DNA of 64,000 nt from a virus. The stretch lies in the IMG/VR virus record IMGVR_UViG_3300010885_039212, positions 1 through 64,000 of that record; one strand, written 5' to 3'. Shown here in pieces: positions 38,065 to 46,952 of this stretch. The translations under genes and the position numbers were made by a program. How positions within the stretch are numbered: the first letter of the stretch is position 1; each line of letters opens with the position of its first letter. The notes beneath the pieces are model-generated. The model did not search any database, was not told the DNA's origin, and was given only the letters and a program-made list of their open reading frames with translations.

Positions 38065-38927
38065 AAATCGCTATTTGCTCCGATGTCCATTTGGAATTTG
38101 GGCAACTCAGATTAAGAAATACTGAAAATGCTGAAGTCCTTATTCTATCTGGTGATATTTGCACTGCTTGTGATTTATTATCCAACGACGATCGGTCTTT
38201 TATTGGGACTGCTAAGTCTAATCGTTATCATGAGTTTTTCAGCAACTGTAGTAGTGAGTTTCATCATGTTGTTTATGTTGCTGGGAATCATGAACATTAT
38301 CATGGAGATTATGCTGAAACTTTGAAAATCCTCAAAGAACAATTAGCATACCTTGGTAATGTTCATATTCTAGACAATGAATCTTGGGATTTTGAAGACT
38401 ATTGTTTTATCGGTGGAACACTTTGGACTAATATGAATGATGAAGATGAAATGACCATGCAACATGTTCAACATCGTATGAATGATTTTCGTATTTGTGA
38501 AAACAGTAACAACATGGTTAACTATCGATCAATTGATAAACATGGCGAAACTATATTTCGCAAGCGTCCAGGAACACTGAGTCCTGCTGATGTTGTTGAA
38601 GAACACAAAGCCATGATGAAGTTCATTGAGGATACTTACACAAATACTCCTCCATGGATAACAACGATTGTTGTTGGTCACCATGCTCCAAGTAAACTGT
38701 CTGAGCATCCTCGCTACAAACAAGATGTTTTAATGAATGGTGCGTACAACTCTAATCTGGATCAGTTTATTCTTGATCGTCCAGGAATTAAATTGTGGAC
38801 TCATGGTCATACTCATGAAGACTTTGATTATATGATTGGTTCCACTCGTGTAATTTGTAATCCTCGTGGTTATATCGATTATGAAGATCGTGCTGATCGA
38901 TTTGAACTAAAGGTAGTTGAAGTATGA
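38061..38927 (+). CDS. calcineurin-like phosphoesterase
   Basis: 288 residues with metal motifs SDVHLEFG, LSGDICTACD, AGNHEHYHG, VGHHAPS and THGHTHED in order. Longer than the phosphoesterase at 25234 and only distantly alike. Substrate unknown; phage members include nucleotide and nucleic-acid phosphatases. ATGA overlap on both sides. Confidence 0.85.
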   Translation: MKIAICSDVHLEFGQLRLRNTENAEVLILSGDICTACDLLSNDDRSFIGTAKSNRYHEFFSNCSSEFHHVVYVAGNHEHYHGDYAETLKILKEQLAYLGNVHILDNESWDFEDYCFIGGTLWTNMNDEDEMTMQHVQHRMNDFRICENSNNMVNYRSIDKHGETIFRKRPGTLSPADVVEEHKAMMKFIEDTYTNTPPWITTIVVGHHAPSKLSEHPRYKQDVLMNGAYNSNLDQFILDRPGIKLWTHGHTHEDFDYMIGSTRVICNPRGYIDYEDRADRFELKVVEV

Positions 38928-39259
38928 GTGACTATCATCCTGATAAATGGTTAGTTGTTAAAATTACTGGAAAAGATTATCCACCTGTCCATAAAGTTTT
39001 TGCCAACTGGTATGGTGGATATCTTGGATCAGACTCATGGAAACTAAACAGTGGTATTACTAAGGCTACTCTTATTGGTGGCCATTACGAGTTTGATGGT
39101 AGTTCTGGTTCTGTTTACTTTTGTAATGTTAACAGTTATGGAAGTAATGGATATGGATCAGGAGTTCTCGCTGATATGATTGAGAAGGCTGCTAAAAATG
39201 GTATTACCATTGAAGTGTTAGATGAAACTACAAATTTTCTGGAGATAAATTATGAATAG
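38924..39259 (+). CDS. conserved phage protein, unknown
   Basis: 111 residues: PDKWLVVKITGKDYPPVHKV, WYGGYLGSDSWKLNSGI and a Gly/Ser/Tyr-rich stretch. Beta-rich in look. I recall related proteins in T4-like aquatic phages, without function. Confidence 0.55.
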   Translation: MSDYHPDKWLVVKITGKDYPPVHKVFANWYGGYLGSDSWKLNSGITKATLIGGHYEFDGSSGSVYFCNVNSYGSNGYGSGVLADMIEKAAKNGITIEVLDETTNFLEINYE

Positions 39260-39428
39260 GTATACAATTACTGTTGAAGAAGATCCAGAAACTGGAGATC
39301 TAGTTCTTCCATTTACTGACGAAATTCTTTCTGCAGTTGGATGGAAAGCTGGAGACACACTTAACTGGACAGTGAATAAAGATGGTTCTTGGACTTTAGA
39401 GAAGAAGCAAGATGAACCAACAGAATGA
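39252..39428 (+). CDS. small AbrB/SpoVT-like protein
   Basis: 58 residues: LPFTDEILSAVGWKAGDTLNW and a final beta strand DGSWTLEKK. The pattern 'proline-leading strand, helix, GWK-GD-L' resembles AbrB/MazE-type swapped-hairpin proteins. DNA binding not shown. Overlaps both neighbours. Confidence 0.55.
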   Translation: MNRYTITVEEDPETGDLVLPFTDEILSAVGWKAGDTLNWTVNKDGSWTLEKKQDEPTE

Positions 39429-39543
39429 GCAAGACAATGCACTTGAACATTATATAAAAAAGTGTATGCAGTTAGAAGAAGAAAATCGTGAGTTGAAGAA
39501 TCAAATTAAACAATTACTTTGGATATTAGAGGAGAAAGATTAA
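39412..39543 (+). CDS. small coiled-coil protein
   Basis: 43 residues, leucine-zipper-like (QLEEENRELKNQIKQLLWIL). Starts inside the end of the previous gene in another frame, with GAAG upstream, and its stop overlaps the next ATG. Unknown. Confidence 0.5.
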   Translation: MNQQNEQDNALEHYIKKCMQLEEENRELKNQIKQLLWILEEKD

Positions 39544-39863
39544 TGAGCAAATTTACATTTATGTGCGAAGAAGAACCGATGCCATTTGCAGCAAATGTTC
39601 TTACTAAAAGAGTTTTTGAATTCAATGCGGTATCACTAAATGATATTCTGCAAGAATTTGAATATTTCTTAAGAGGTGCAGGATTCTGCATTAATGGAAC
39701 AGTTGATATTGTTCCAGAAGAAACTTATGAAGAAATGAATGAAGACAATGATGAGGTTCAAACATTTTCAGTTCCACAAGAACTAGATGAATGGACTCGT
39801 GTTATTCGTGAAGACAACATGGGACATTCACATCACTACTTTGATACAGAAAGAAACAAATGA
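39543..39863 (+). CDS. conserved phage protein, unknown
   Basis: 106 residues from ATG 39543 (GAGG upstream). FEFNAVSLNDILQEFEYFLRGAGFCING is a block I recognise from T4-like aquatic phage proteins of unknown role. Acidic middle, His-rich end. ATGA overlap downstream. Confidence 0.55.
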   Translation: MSKFTFMCEEEPMPFAANVLTKRVFEFNAVSLNDILQEFEYFLRGAGFCINGTVDIVPEETYEEMNEDNDEVQTFSVPQELDEWTRVIREDNMGHSHHYFDTERNK

Positions 39864-40234
39864 CAAAAGTATTTACAGACGTAGCAGTCTTTATGACAGC
39901 ATGTGGGCAAGAATGTCCAACTACACCATCAAAACCATCAGATCTTTCAGCTTTGTATGTAAAGTTAATTCAAGAAGAATATTTTGAATTTATGAAAGCC
40001 ACTAAAAATAATAATGACACTGAAGAACTCGATGCGTGTTTTGATATAATGTGGGTCATTGTTGGTTATATGCGATCACGTGGTTGGGATTGTGAAATGG
40101 CATGGGACGAAGGTGCTAAATCAAACCTAAGTAAAATTGATCCTACCACTGGAAATGTAATTACACGTGAAGATGGAAAGATTCTTAAACCAGAGGGTTG
40201 GCAACCACCCAATTTTAGGCAATTTGTAAAATGA
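39860..40234 (+). CDS. MazG/PRA-PH-like pyrophosphohydrolase
   Basis: 124 residues. Metal-binding helix pattern YVKLIQEEYFEFMKA and EELDACFDIMWVIVGYM (E-x-x-E, D-x-x-D), then SNLSKIDPTTGNVITREDGK and GWQPPN, typical of phage-type NTP pyrophosphohydrolases. Different subfamily from the 15216 enzyme. Adjacent to a 5'-nucleotidase gene, so both probably tune nucleotide pools. Confidence 0.75.
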   Translation: MTKVFTDVAVFMTACGQECPTTPSKPSDLSALYVKLIQEEYFEFMKATKNNNDTEELDACFDIMWVIVGYMRSRGWDCEMAWDEGAKSNLSKIDPTTGNVITREDGKILKPEGWQPPNFRQFVK

Positions 40235-40737
40235 TTCTTGATTTATATTTGGATATGGATGGCGTGTTGTGTAATTTTGACAAAGCATATCGCAAAATTA
40301 CAGATATACGTGTAAAAGACCATAAACAATTTCGTGACGCAGTTATGAATTATAAAATTTTTGAAGATTTGGAATTTATGCCAGATGCTCAAGAACTTCT
40401 TAATCATGTTACTAAGATAGATGGTGTTAATATTCAAATTTTAACATCTATGGGAACATATGATAAACCACAGGCAAATGAAGCAATGCGTCAAAAACAA
40501 AAGTGGTTAGATAAACACAATATTCCATATCCTGCAAATTTCGTTCATTCCAAAGAAGAGAAGTCGATGTATGCTTCGTCAATTTCTATTTTGATTGATG
40601 ATTCAGTTGGATGTATTAAACCATTTGAGTATGAAGGTGGATATGGTATACTACACACATCTGCAAAAGAATCTATAAAACACTTGGAATATGTTATGAC
40701 TCAAATTAGAGCAATGCATGCTGTGAGGTTCGTGTGA
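40231..40737 (+). CDS. HAD-family 5'(3')-deoxyribonucleotidase-like
   Basis: 168 residues. HAD motif I LDMDGVLCNFD at the N-terminus, motif II around ILTSMG and the late acidic motif ILIDDSVGCIKPF. This matches small phage and bacterial deoxyribonucleotidases that dephosphorylate dNMPs. ATGA overlap with the MazG-like gene. Confidence 0.8.
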   Translation: MILDLYLDMDGVLCNFDKAYRKITDIRVKDHKQFRDAVMNYKIFEDLEFMPDAQELLNHVTKIDGVNIQILTSMGTYDKPQANEAMRQKQKWLDKHNIPYPANFVHSKEEKSMYASSISILIDDSVGCIKPFEYEGGYGILHTSAKESIKHLEYVMTQIRAMHAVRFV

Positions 40738-41021
40738 ACGAACTATTAAAACCGACATTTGACTGGATTCATGATGACTATAGTAGTAATCGTTTTCGTT
40801 TTATTCTTGAGTTGTTGGCTTGGATTATTAGTATCGGTTGCTCTCTTACTATGGCAATTACAGTCCCCAGTCCTCCACTGCTTGCTCTCTATCCTGTTTG
40901 GATTACTGGGTGCGTTATCTATAGTTGGTGCGCTTATAGTAGGAAATCGTTTGGCATGTTGGCTAACTATGTACTGCTGACAACTATTGATACTGTTGGA
41001 CTTATAAGGATGCTTATGTAA
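40734..41021 (+). CDS. conserved small membrane protein
   Basis: 95 residues from a GTG start at 40734 that overlaps the previous stop (GTGA). Three hydrophobic segments; blocks FILELLAWIISIGCSLTMA and RKSFGMLANYVLLTTIDTVG are familiar from T4-like aquatic phages. A PnuC-like transporter fragment has been imagined for such proteins, but nothing here proves it. Confidence 0.6.
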   Translation: MNELLKPTFDWIHDDYSSNRFRFILELLAWIISIGCSLTMAITVPSPPLLALYPVWITGCVIYSWCAYSRKSFGMLANYVLLTTIDTVGLIRMLM

Positions 41022-41170
41022 TGTGGCGACTATGGGCTAAAGCACTTGGCGAAAAAACTGGTAGTAGCGATTGTGAATCCGATCAGATCGCTATTATCCG
41101 CACTATTATTGTTTTATCTTATATTATTACAAATTTTTTTATTATTGCTGGCGTAATCCGCCATTGGTGA
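41021..41170 (+). CDS. conserved small membrane protein
   Basis: 49 residues: MWRLWAKALGEKTG, then CESDQIAIIRTIIVLSYIIT and a final AGVIRHW. One membrane segment. A well-conserved tiny protein in T4-like aquatic phages as I recall. TAATG coupling with the gene before. Confidence 0.6.
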   Translation: MWRLWAKALGEKTGSSDCESDQIAIIRTIIVLSYIITNFFIIAGVIRHW

Positions 41171-41174
41171 ACTT

Positions 41175-42197
41175 ATGAATATTTCTAAAATTGGTTTTGC
41201 TTGTAAATGGATTGATAATGCTAATCAAGTTGATGGCATCAGTCCAAAAGACGATGCTCGTAAATACAGCACAGGTACTACTACTATTGCTTGGCTTGCT
41301 CGTCAAAGCGTAGAAGATGCTGAACAAAAAATTTATGACATTGTTAAACAAAATCTTCAAAATACACTTAACCTTGTAATTAAAATATCGACCTTACCAG
41401 TTGGTTTACGCATGGTTCGTCTCAGTAGTGAAATCTTACCAGTGTATACTCACAAGGACTGGTCTTATTTTTACAAACGTGCAGATGTTATTAAATTAAT
41501 GGAATACTGTTTTAACAAAATTGGTGAAGTTGCCAGAACTTCTGGTGTTCGCCTTTCTTTTCATCCAGGACAGTTTACTGTTCTTGCTTCAGAAAATCCA
41601 GGTATTGTTAATAACTCTATCAATGAATTTGAATACCATACCGACATGGCACGAATGATGGGTTATGGTAAAACATTTCAAGACTTTAAAATCAACGTGC
41701 ATATCTCAGGTAAACTTGGACCAGAAGGTATTCGTGCTGCGTATAAAAGATTATCACTAGAAGCACGTAATTGTATCACTATTGAAAATGAAGAAAACGC
41801 ATGGGGTCTTGATGATTCGCTAGAACTTGCTGATCTGTTACCAATTGTTCTTGACATACATCATCACTGGTGTCGTGAAGGTATATGGTTAGATCCAAAT
41901 AGCGATCAAGTCAAACGTGTTATTGATTCTTGGCGTGGAGTTCGTCCAACAATGCACTACTCGCAATCACGTGAAGATTATCTTATTGATCATCCAACTA
42001 ATATCCAACCAGATATGAATTTATTAAAAGACGCAGGATATAAAAAATCTAAACTGCGTGCACATTCAGACTTTTATTGGAATACTGCATCAAATGATTG
42101 GGTTCTTGGGTATTTACCAACTCACGATATTATGTGCGAAAGTAAAGCAAAAAATCTTGCTAGTTTTGCTCTTTATGAGAAATCTCTTGCTGTATGA
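41175..42197 (+). CDS. uvdE: UV damage endonuclease UvdE
   Basis: 340 residues, TIM-barrel type. Metal-ligand segments: RLSFHPGQFTVLAS, NVHISGK, ITIENEE, VLDIHHHW and KLRAHSDFYW. It nicks DNA 5' of UV photoproducts and starts repair, useful in sunlit water. T4 uses DenV instead; UvdE is typical for aquatic T4-like phages. ATGA overlap with the next gene. Confidence 0.92.
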   Translation: MNISKIGFACKWIDNANQVDGISPKDDARKYSTGTTTIAWLARQSVEDAEQKIYDIVKQNLQNTLNLVIKISTLPVGLRMVRLSSEILPVYTHKDWSYFYKRADVIKLMEYCFNKIGEVARTSGVRLSFHPGQFTVLASENPGIVNNSINEFEYHTDMARMMGYGKTFQDFKINVHISGKLGPEGIRAAYKRLSLEARNCITIENEENAWGLDDSLELADLLPIVLDIHHHWCREGIWLDPNSDQVKRVIDSWRGVRPTMHYSQSREDYLIDHPTNIQPDMNLLKDAGYKKSKLRAHSDFYWNTASNDWVLGYLPTHDIMCESKAKNLASFALYEKSLAV

Positions 42198-42742
42198 AAA
42201 TAGTTTCATACTATACTGCATTGTATCAATTTGAAGCATCAAACCTTAGAGAATCTCTTAAGAAATTTCCAGATATACATTATGATATTGACGAACGATC
42301 AGAAAGTGGTAGTTGGGAACTAAACACACACTATAAAGCAGTTTATATTAAAGAGAAATTAATCGAACCAGTTATTTGGACTGATGCCGATTCAGTTTTA
42401 AAACAGTATCCCACGTTAATTGAAACGATAGATTGTGATTTTGCTGCTCATTGGTTTAAAGATAAAGAACTTATATCAGCAACAATGTATTGGAATAATA
42501 CACCTAAAGCCCATGAGTTATTGGATAAGTGGATAGAATTAAATAAACTAAATTCAAAACTATGGGATCAGGTAAATTTACAAAATGCTTTAACTGAAAT
42601 TGAAGATATTAAAGTAATTAAGTTACCGCCAGAGTATAATTTTATATTTGATTTAAGTCGAGAATATTATGGTAATTTGAACCCTGTATTTGAGCACTAT
42701 CAAGCAAGTCGAAAATATAAAAATCGACTAAATAGAACGTAA
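42194..42742 (+). CDS. glycosyltransferase-like protein (GT-A fold)
   Basis: 182 residues. YKAVYIKEKLIEPVIWTDADSVL gives a DxD-type nucleotide-sugar site (about 57-71), and the end has the EHYQASRKYKNR segment seen in small phage glycosyltransferase-like proteins. Acceptor unknown. Confidence 0.65.
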   Translation: MKIVSYYTALYQFEASNLRESLKKFPDIHYDIDERSESGSWELNTHYKAVYIKEKLIEPVIWTDADSVLKQYPTLIETIDCDFAAHWFKDKELISATMYWNNTPKAHELLDKWIELNKLNSKLWDQVNLQNALTEIEDIKVIKLPPEYNFIFDLSREYYGNLNPVFEHYQASRKYKNRLNRT

Positions 42743-42751
42743 GGAGTTATT

Positions 42752-43000
42752 ATGCCAACGTATGTATTTCGAGACAAAGAAACTGGTGAGCAATTTGAAC
42801 AGATTATGAAGATGTCTGAACTTGACTTGTTCAGAGAACAAAATCCCCACCTAGAAACAATAATTCAAGCAGTAGCGTTTGGGGATAGTCACAAGTTAAG
42901 TGGTAGTCGTAAGTTTGATTCAGGATTCAAGGAGGTTCTACAAAGAGTACACGAAAAAACACCAGGAAGCCAACTCAATAAGTCGTCATCACAATTATAA
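42752..43000 (+). CDS. FmdB-like phage protein without zinc ligands
   Basis: 82 residues starting MPTYVFRDKETGEQFEQIM and continuing MSELDLFREQNPHLETII. The MPTY.F opening is that of FmdB-type zinc ribbons, but no Cys is present. T4-like aquatic phages share this version. AAGGAG upstream. Confidence 0.6.
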   Translation: MPTYVFRDKETGEQFEQIMKMSELDLFREQNPHLETIIQAVAFGDSHKLSGSRKFDSGFKEVLQRVHEKTPGSQLNKSSSQL

Positions 43001-43009
43001 GGAAACTCA

Positions 43010-43777
43010 ATGGCTCGTACTTTCGCAGCAAAAAAAGTAGTAGAAATTCATAATGAAGAACGTGAGACAAAGCCAGTTACAAATAATCAATTAAGATTAC
43101 GTTTAGATAATCTAAAAACTTTCCAACCATTAACAGAAAATCAAAAACTATTTTATGATGCGTATAAGCGTGGTGACTATTTTGTAGCACTACATGGTGT
43201 GGCAGGAACAGGAAAAACATTTATTGCTTTATATAAAGCAATAGAAGAAGTATTAGATAAATCAAATCCCTTTAATAAAATTATTGTAGTTCGTTCTGCA
43301 GTTCAATCTAGAGAAATGGGTCATCTTCCAGGTGATGCTGGTGAGAAGATGGAAATCTATGAACAACCATATCGTCAGATCTGCCATCAATTATTTGAAC
43401 GTAAAGATGCATGGGATCGTTTAGAAGAACAGGGTTATATTCAATTTATCTCTACGTCATTTATTCGTGGTATGTCTTTTGATAATGCAATTATTATCGT
43501 AGATGAAATGCAAAACTTGACTTATGAAGAGATTGACACAGTTATGACTCGTGTTGGTCATATGTCTAAAATTATTTGGTGTGGGGACTATCGTCAGACT
43601 GATCTAAATAAACGAAAGAACGACGTTACTGGTATTTTAAAATTCTTTGATATCGCCCAACATATGAAGGCATTTACTCGCATTGAATTTACTGTAGATG
43701 ACATTGTTCGTTCATCATTAGTTAAAGATTATATCTTGGCTAAATTAAAGTACGAAGATTACGAGGATAAAAAATGA
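43010..43777 (+). CDS. phoH: PhoH-like ATPase
   Basis: 255 residues. Walker A HGVAGTGKT (about 62-70), Walker B NAIIIVDEMQN and the following GDYRQTD. PhoH-like proteins are widespread in aquatic phages; possible RNA helicase/nuclease-related role, not established. AAGGAA ribosome site. ATGA overlap with the endolysin gene. Confidence 0.9.
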   Translation: MARTFAAKKVVEIHNEERETKPVTNNQLRLRLDNLKTFQPLTENQKLFYDAYKRGDYFVALHGVAGTGKTFIALYKAIEEVLDKSNPFNKIIVVRSAVQSREMGHLPGDAGEKMEIYEQPYRQICHQLFERKDAWDRLEEQGYIQFISTSFIRGMSFDNAIIIVDEMQNLTYEEIDTVMTRVGHMSKIIWCGDYRQTDLNKRKNDVTGILKFFDIAQHMKAFTRIEFTVDDIVRSSLVKDYILAKLKYEDYEDKK

Positions 43778-44394
43778 TAACATCAGAACAGTTCCATCAC
43801 TTATTTCCACACAACCCAGATCCTGAACTCTGGGCACATGCCATGGCAGAAGTATTTCCAACTTATGATATTAACACACCAAGAAGGATTGCTGCATTCC
43901 TTGCGCAATGCGGACATGAGTCTGGTGGTTGGGTAGTATTTGAAGAAAATTTAAATTACTCTGCTCAAGGATTGAATGGTATTTTTAAGAAATACTTTCC
44001 AACGATTGAATCTGCACAACCATATGCACGTCAACCAGAAAGAATTGCCAATAAGATTTATGCAAATCGTATGGGTAATGGATCAGAAGAATCTGGAGAT
44101 GGTTTTAAATATCGTGGACGTGGACCAATTCAGTTAACTGGTAAATCTAACTATACTTCATTTGCAAAAGAAATGTTTGATGACTGGCAGAATGTAGTTG
44201 ATAATCCTGATTGGGTTACTGAAGATAAAGACTTTGCTTTAATGTCAGCAATTTGGTTTTGGAATAAAAATAAACTAAATGCTCTTGCTGATGTTGAAGA
44301 TATAAAGTTAATGACTAAAAAGATTAATGGTGGTTATATCGGTCTTGATGATCGTATTAAACACTATAACGAAGCAATACAATTACTTGCATAA
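43774..44394 (+). CDS. endolysin, glycoside hydrolase family 19
   Basis: 206 residues, one GH19 domain from end to end: AAFLAQCGHESGGWVVFEENLNY with catalytic Glu residues, RMGNGSEESGDGFKYRGRGPIQLTGKSNY and the KKINGGYIGLDDRI end. No signal peptide, so it needs a holin to reach the wall. It cuts peptidoglycan glycan strands at lysis. Confidence 0.9.
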   Translation: MITSEQFHHLFPHNPDPELWAHAMAEVFPTYDINTPRRIAAFLAQCGHESGGWVVFEENLNYSAQGLNGIFKKYFPTIESAQPYARQPERIANKIYANRMGNGSEESGDGFKYRGRGPIQLTGKSNYTSFAKEMFDDWQNVVDNPDWVTEDKDFALMSAIWFWNKNKLNALADVEDIKLMTKKINGGYIGLDDRIKHYNEAIQLLA

Positions 44395-44407
44395 TTAGGA
44401 GAATAAA

Positions 44408-44524
44408 ATGTTAGACATTCTATTTTGGGTAGCATTTGGCGCATTTGTTGGTTGGAATTTTCCACAGCCTTTCTGGGCTAAAATTATACAAGAAAAAATT
44501 CAAACAATGATCGCTAAAAAATAA
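44408..44524 (+). CDS. conserved small membrane protein
   Basis: 38 residues: one membrane segment (ILFWVAFGAFVGWNFPQPF) and a short basic tail. This GWNFPQP motif recurs in tiny T4-like phage proteins. AGGAG upstream; TAATG coupling with iscU. Confidence 0.6.
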   Translation: MLDILFWVAFGAFVGWNFPQPFWAKIIQEKIQTMIAKK

Positions 44525-44898
44525 TGGCTTACTCCGATAAGGTAATCGATCACTACGAGAACCCAAGAAATGTTGGTTCTTTAGATAAAGACGATCCATC
44601 AGTTGGCACTGGTATGGTTGGTGCACCTGCTTGCGGTGACGTAATGAAACTACAAATAAAGGTAGATGAAAATGGTATTATTAGAGATGCTCGTTTCAAG
44701 ACATATGGATGCGGTTCAGCAATCGCCAGTTCGTCGTTGGTTACAGAATGGGTTAAAGGGATGCATATTGATGCTGCTGCTAATCTACGCAACTCTCAGA
44801 TTGCCGAAGAACTAGCATTACCTCCAGTTAAGATTCACTGCTCCATACTTGCAGAAGATGCGATTAAAGCAGCAGTAGAAGACTATAGAAAAAAATAA
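44524..44898 (+). CDS. iscU: IscU/NifU-like iron-sulfur scaffold
   Basis: 124 residues, full length for IscU. Cluster ligands are in place: GAPACGD (Cys and Asp), YGCGSAIAS and HCSIL. The LPPVK motif, recognised by the HscA chaperone in cells, is intact just before the last Cys. It would build [2Fe-2S] clusters with host IscS and chaperones. With two A-type carriers downstream this makes an unusual phage-borne assembly set. Confidence 0.9.
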   Translation: MAYSDKVIDHYENPRNVGSLDKDDPSVGTGMVGAPACGDVMKLQIKVDENGIIRDARFKTYGCGSAIASSSLVTEWVKGMHIDAAANLRNSQIAEELALPPVKIHCSILAEDAIKAAVEDYRKK

Positions 44899-44909
44899 TT
44901 AGATAAAAA

Positions 44910-45029
44910 ATGAAAAAACTTATACATTTTTTAAGACTATCTTATAGGATGTGTTGTATAGCTCGACTTGCAGCATCTTATACGAATTTGGGTCAAGTTA
45001 ACAAAGCCAGAGCCTTGTACGTAAAATGA
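44910..45029 (+). CDS. small basic conserved phage protein
   Basis: 39 residues: SYRMCCIARLAASYTNLGQVNKARALY. The MC-IA-LAA-Y..LG..-KAR pattern looks like one TPR-like helix pair and is seen in small phage proteins. Sits between iscU and the IscA-type gene, overlapping the latter (ATGA). Confidence 0.55.
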   Translation: MKKLIHFLRLSYRMCCIARLAASYTNLGQVNKARALYVK

Positions 45030-45355
45030 TAACGCTTACCGAAAAAGCCTGTGAAAAAATAAAAACTCAAATTAAAAATCGTGGTACTGGCGATGGGATT
45101 AGGCTTGGTGTAAAGACCACAGGATGCAGTGGCTTAGCATATACAATGGAGTATGTCGATAAATATGAATTTGAAGAAGGTGTAACTAATTACGCTCAAA
45201 AAGATTTTGCAGTTCTTGTAGATACAAAGAGTGATCCTTATCTAAATGGATTAACCATGGATTGGGTTCGTAATGGACTCAATGAAGGATTTGATTTTCA
45301 AAACCCAAACGAACGAGACCGCTGTGGTTGCGGAGAAAGTTTCAGAGTAAAATAA
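45026..45355 (+). CDS. A-type iron-sulfur carrier (IscA-like)
   Basis: 109 residues with the three conserved Cys of A-type carriers: KTTGCSGLAYTMEY and CGCGESF near the C-terminus. It accepts clusters from IscU and passes them to target enzymes. More IscA-like by its TTGCSG segment than the second carrier at 45750. Confidence 0.88.
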   Translation: MITLTEKACEKIKTQIKNRGTGDGIRLGVKTTGCSGLAYTMEYVDKYEFEEGVTNYAQKDFAVLVDTKSDPYLNGLTMDWVRNGLNEGFDFQNPNERDRCGCGESFRVK

Positions 45356-45368
45356 AAAGGAGATTCTA

Positions 45369-45746
45369 ATGGAATTAGAACAAATGAAGGAGCAGATGAG
45401 TGCCAACGCCAGCAAAGGCGCACTGATCGAAAAAGTAACATTTGCAGTATTGCCAATCATGTTTGCCTGTGTGGTGTATTTGATGAATGCGCTGTCTCAT
45501 GTTAATCATCAGTTGACCATTCTTGAAAGCAAGATGCAGTTGGTGGTGACATCAGACAACAAACAAGCACCAAACATGGGTGCTGAACTGGCTCGTGAAA
45601 AACTGCGCCAAGACTTTATGCAACAGAATACAGAAGCACTATCAAGAAGCGGTGCCAACAAAGCTGTGTTGGACACATTAGTATGGCGTGTGCAAGAGTT
45701 GGAAAAGTACAAAGAGAAACAATCTAACAATGGTGGGAAGAAGTAA
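45369..45746 (+). CDS. coiled-coil membrane-anchored protein
   Basis: 125 residues: one hydrophobic segment (about 24-42) followed by a long charged coiled coil. GC-richer with C/G-ending codons compared with both Fe-S carrier genes around it, so probably inserted with a different history. Function unknown; known as a T4-like phage protein type by shape only. Confidence 0.5.
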   Translation: MELEQMKEQMSANASKGALIEKVTFAVLPIMFACVVYLMNALSHVNHQLTILESKMQLVVTSDNKQAPNMGAELAREKLRQDFMQQNTEALSRSGANKAVLDTLVWRVQELEKYKEKQSNNGGKK

Positions 45747-45749
45747 TAA

Positions 45750-46073
45750 ATGATAACAATAACAGAATCAGCAAAGATAAAAATTCTAGATCTTTTCGCA
45801 GAAGAAGGTAATCCTGACTTATGTTTAAGAACATTCGTACAAGGTGGTGGATGTAGCGGAATGAGTTATGGATTTACATTTGATGAGATAATGAACGAAG
45901 ACGATTTTGAAGTACCTCTTGAAAAAACTAAAATACTAATAGATTCCATGAGTATGCAATATCTAACAGGAGCAACTGTGGATTATAAAGAAGATATACA
46001 AGGCTCACAATTTGTTATAACTAATCCAAATGCACAATCAACCTGTGGTTGTGGAAGTAGTTTCTCAGTATAA
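45750..46073 (+). CDS. A-type iron-sulfur carrier (ErpA-like)
   Basis: 107 residues with [19 protein letters not shown] and STCGCGSSF, very close in pattern to ErpA (GGGCSG..YGFTFDE). Second carrier of the cassette. Phage targets could include the class of Fe-S or radical enzymes of the host; none is obvious among the phage genes seen. Confidence 0.88.
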   Translation: MITITESAKIKILDLFAEEGNPDLCLRTFVQGGGCSGMSYGFTFDEIMNEDDFEVPLEKTKILIDSMSMQYLTGATVDYKEDIQGSQFVITNPNAQSTCGCGSSFSV

Positions 46074-46074
46074 T

Positions 46075-46728
46075 ATGAAGACATTTATACACCATGAATT
46101 CGATAAACTCCAACGTGAAACCTCTCCCGATGGTAAAAGAGTTTACAAAACTCCGTCGGGTCGAGCCTACCCTAGCGTCACAACAGTTACAGGACTCCAC
46201 TCAGCAAAATCAATCGCACAGTGGAGAGCAAGAGTCGGAGAAGCAGAAGCCAACAGAATATCAGGTCGCGCAAGTGCACGTGGCACAAGAATCCACAGTC
46301 TCTGCGAATCATTCCTCCGCAATGAAAGATGTGAGCCTGATATCTTCGATCGAGAATTATTTCAGGGAATTTCACCCCACCTTGAAGAAATAGATAATAT
46401 ACATGCGCTTGAAGATCCTCTGTACTCAGATCATCTTGAAGTTGCGGGAACTGTTGATTGTATTGCTGAGTTTAGAGGTAAGTTATCTGTAATAGATTTT
46501 AAAACTTCAAGTAAAGTAAAAACTCGTGATGATATTCACAATTACTTTATGCAAACATCAGCATATGCAGTTGCCTTTGAAGAACGAACTGGGATTCCTG
46601 TTGGTAGACTTGTAGTTATTATGGGAGTTGATAATGAGGATCCATTGATATTTGTCGAGAAGAGAGATACTTGGATTGATGGTTTCTGCAAATTGAGAGA
46701 AGAATATAAAAATAAATTTGCTTTATAA
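46075..46728 (+). CDS. PD-(D/E)XK exonuclease
   Basis: 217 residues from ATG 46075. RecB/Cas4-like core: GTRIHSLCESFL, LEVAGTVDCIAEF and SVIDFKTSSKVK (D…D-x-K), then NYFMQTSAYAVAFEE. Phage nucleases of this kind act in recombination or DNA degradation. The first 310 bases have C-rich third positions and then the composition drops sharply to AT-rich; the protein reads smoothly through. Its end carries the tmRNA promoter. Confidence 0.8.
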   Translation: MKTFIHHEFDKLQRETSPDGKRVYKTPSGRAYPSVTTVTGLHSAKSIAQWRARVGEAEANRISGRASARGTRIHSLCESFLRNERCEPDIFDRELFQGISPHLEEIDNIHALEDPLYSDHLEVAGTVDCIAEFRGKLSVIDFKTSSKVKTRDDIHNYFMQTSAYAVAFEERTGIPVGRLVVIMGVDNEDPLIFVEKRDTWIDGFCKLREEYKNKFAL

Positions 46729-46746
46729 CTAAATATAAGGTATAAT
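46718..46746 (+). promoter_or_regulatory. sigma70-type promoter for tmRNA
   Basis: TTGCTT (46718-46723), 17-base spacer, TATAAT (46741-46746). Overlaps the end of the exonuclease gene; expected start near 46752. Confidence 0.75.
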
Positions 46747-46952
46747 GAAGGTATTGCTGTATGAAGTGATGTAAAACGTGTTCTGGACGGGAGTTCGATT
46801 CTCCCCACCTCCACCAAAACGGCACTACACCCCTCTTAACAATGGGCAACCTTGTAGTGCGTTTTTGATGGGGGTGACTAGGTTTCGACAGGGCAATTAG
46901 TAACTGCGTGGACAGCACATCAGAGTAGATGTTAAAACTAAACAAAGTAAAC

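Noticed and set aside
46094-46393. 99-codon frame inside the exonuclease gene
   Set aside because: No ribosome site; explained by C-ending codons of the exonuclease frame in this section. Mentioned as overprinting candidate only.
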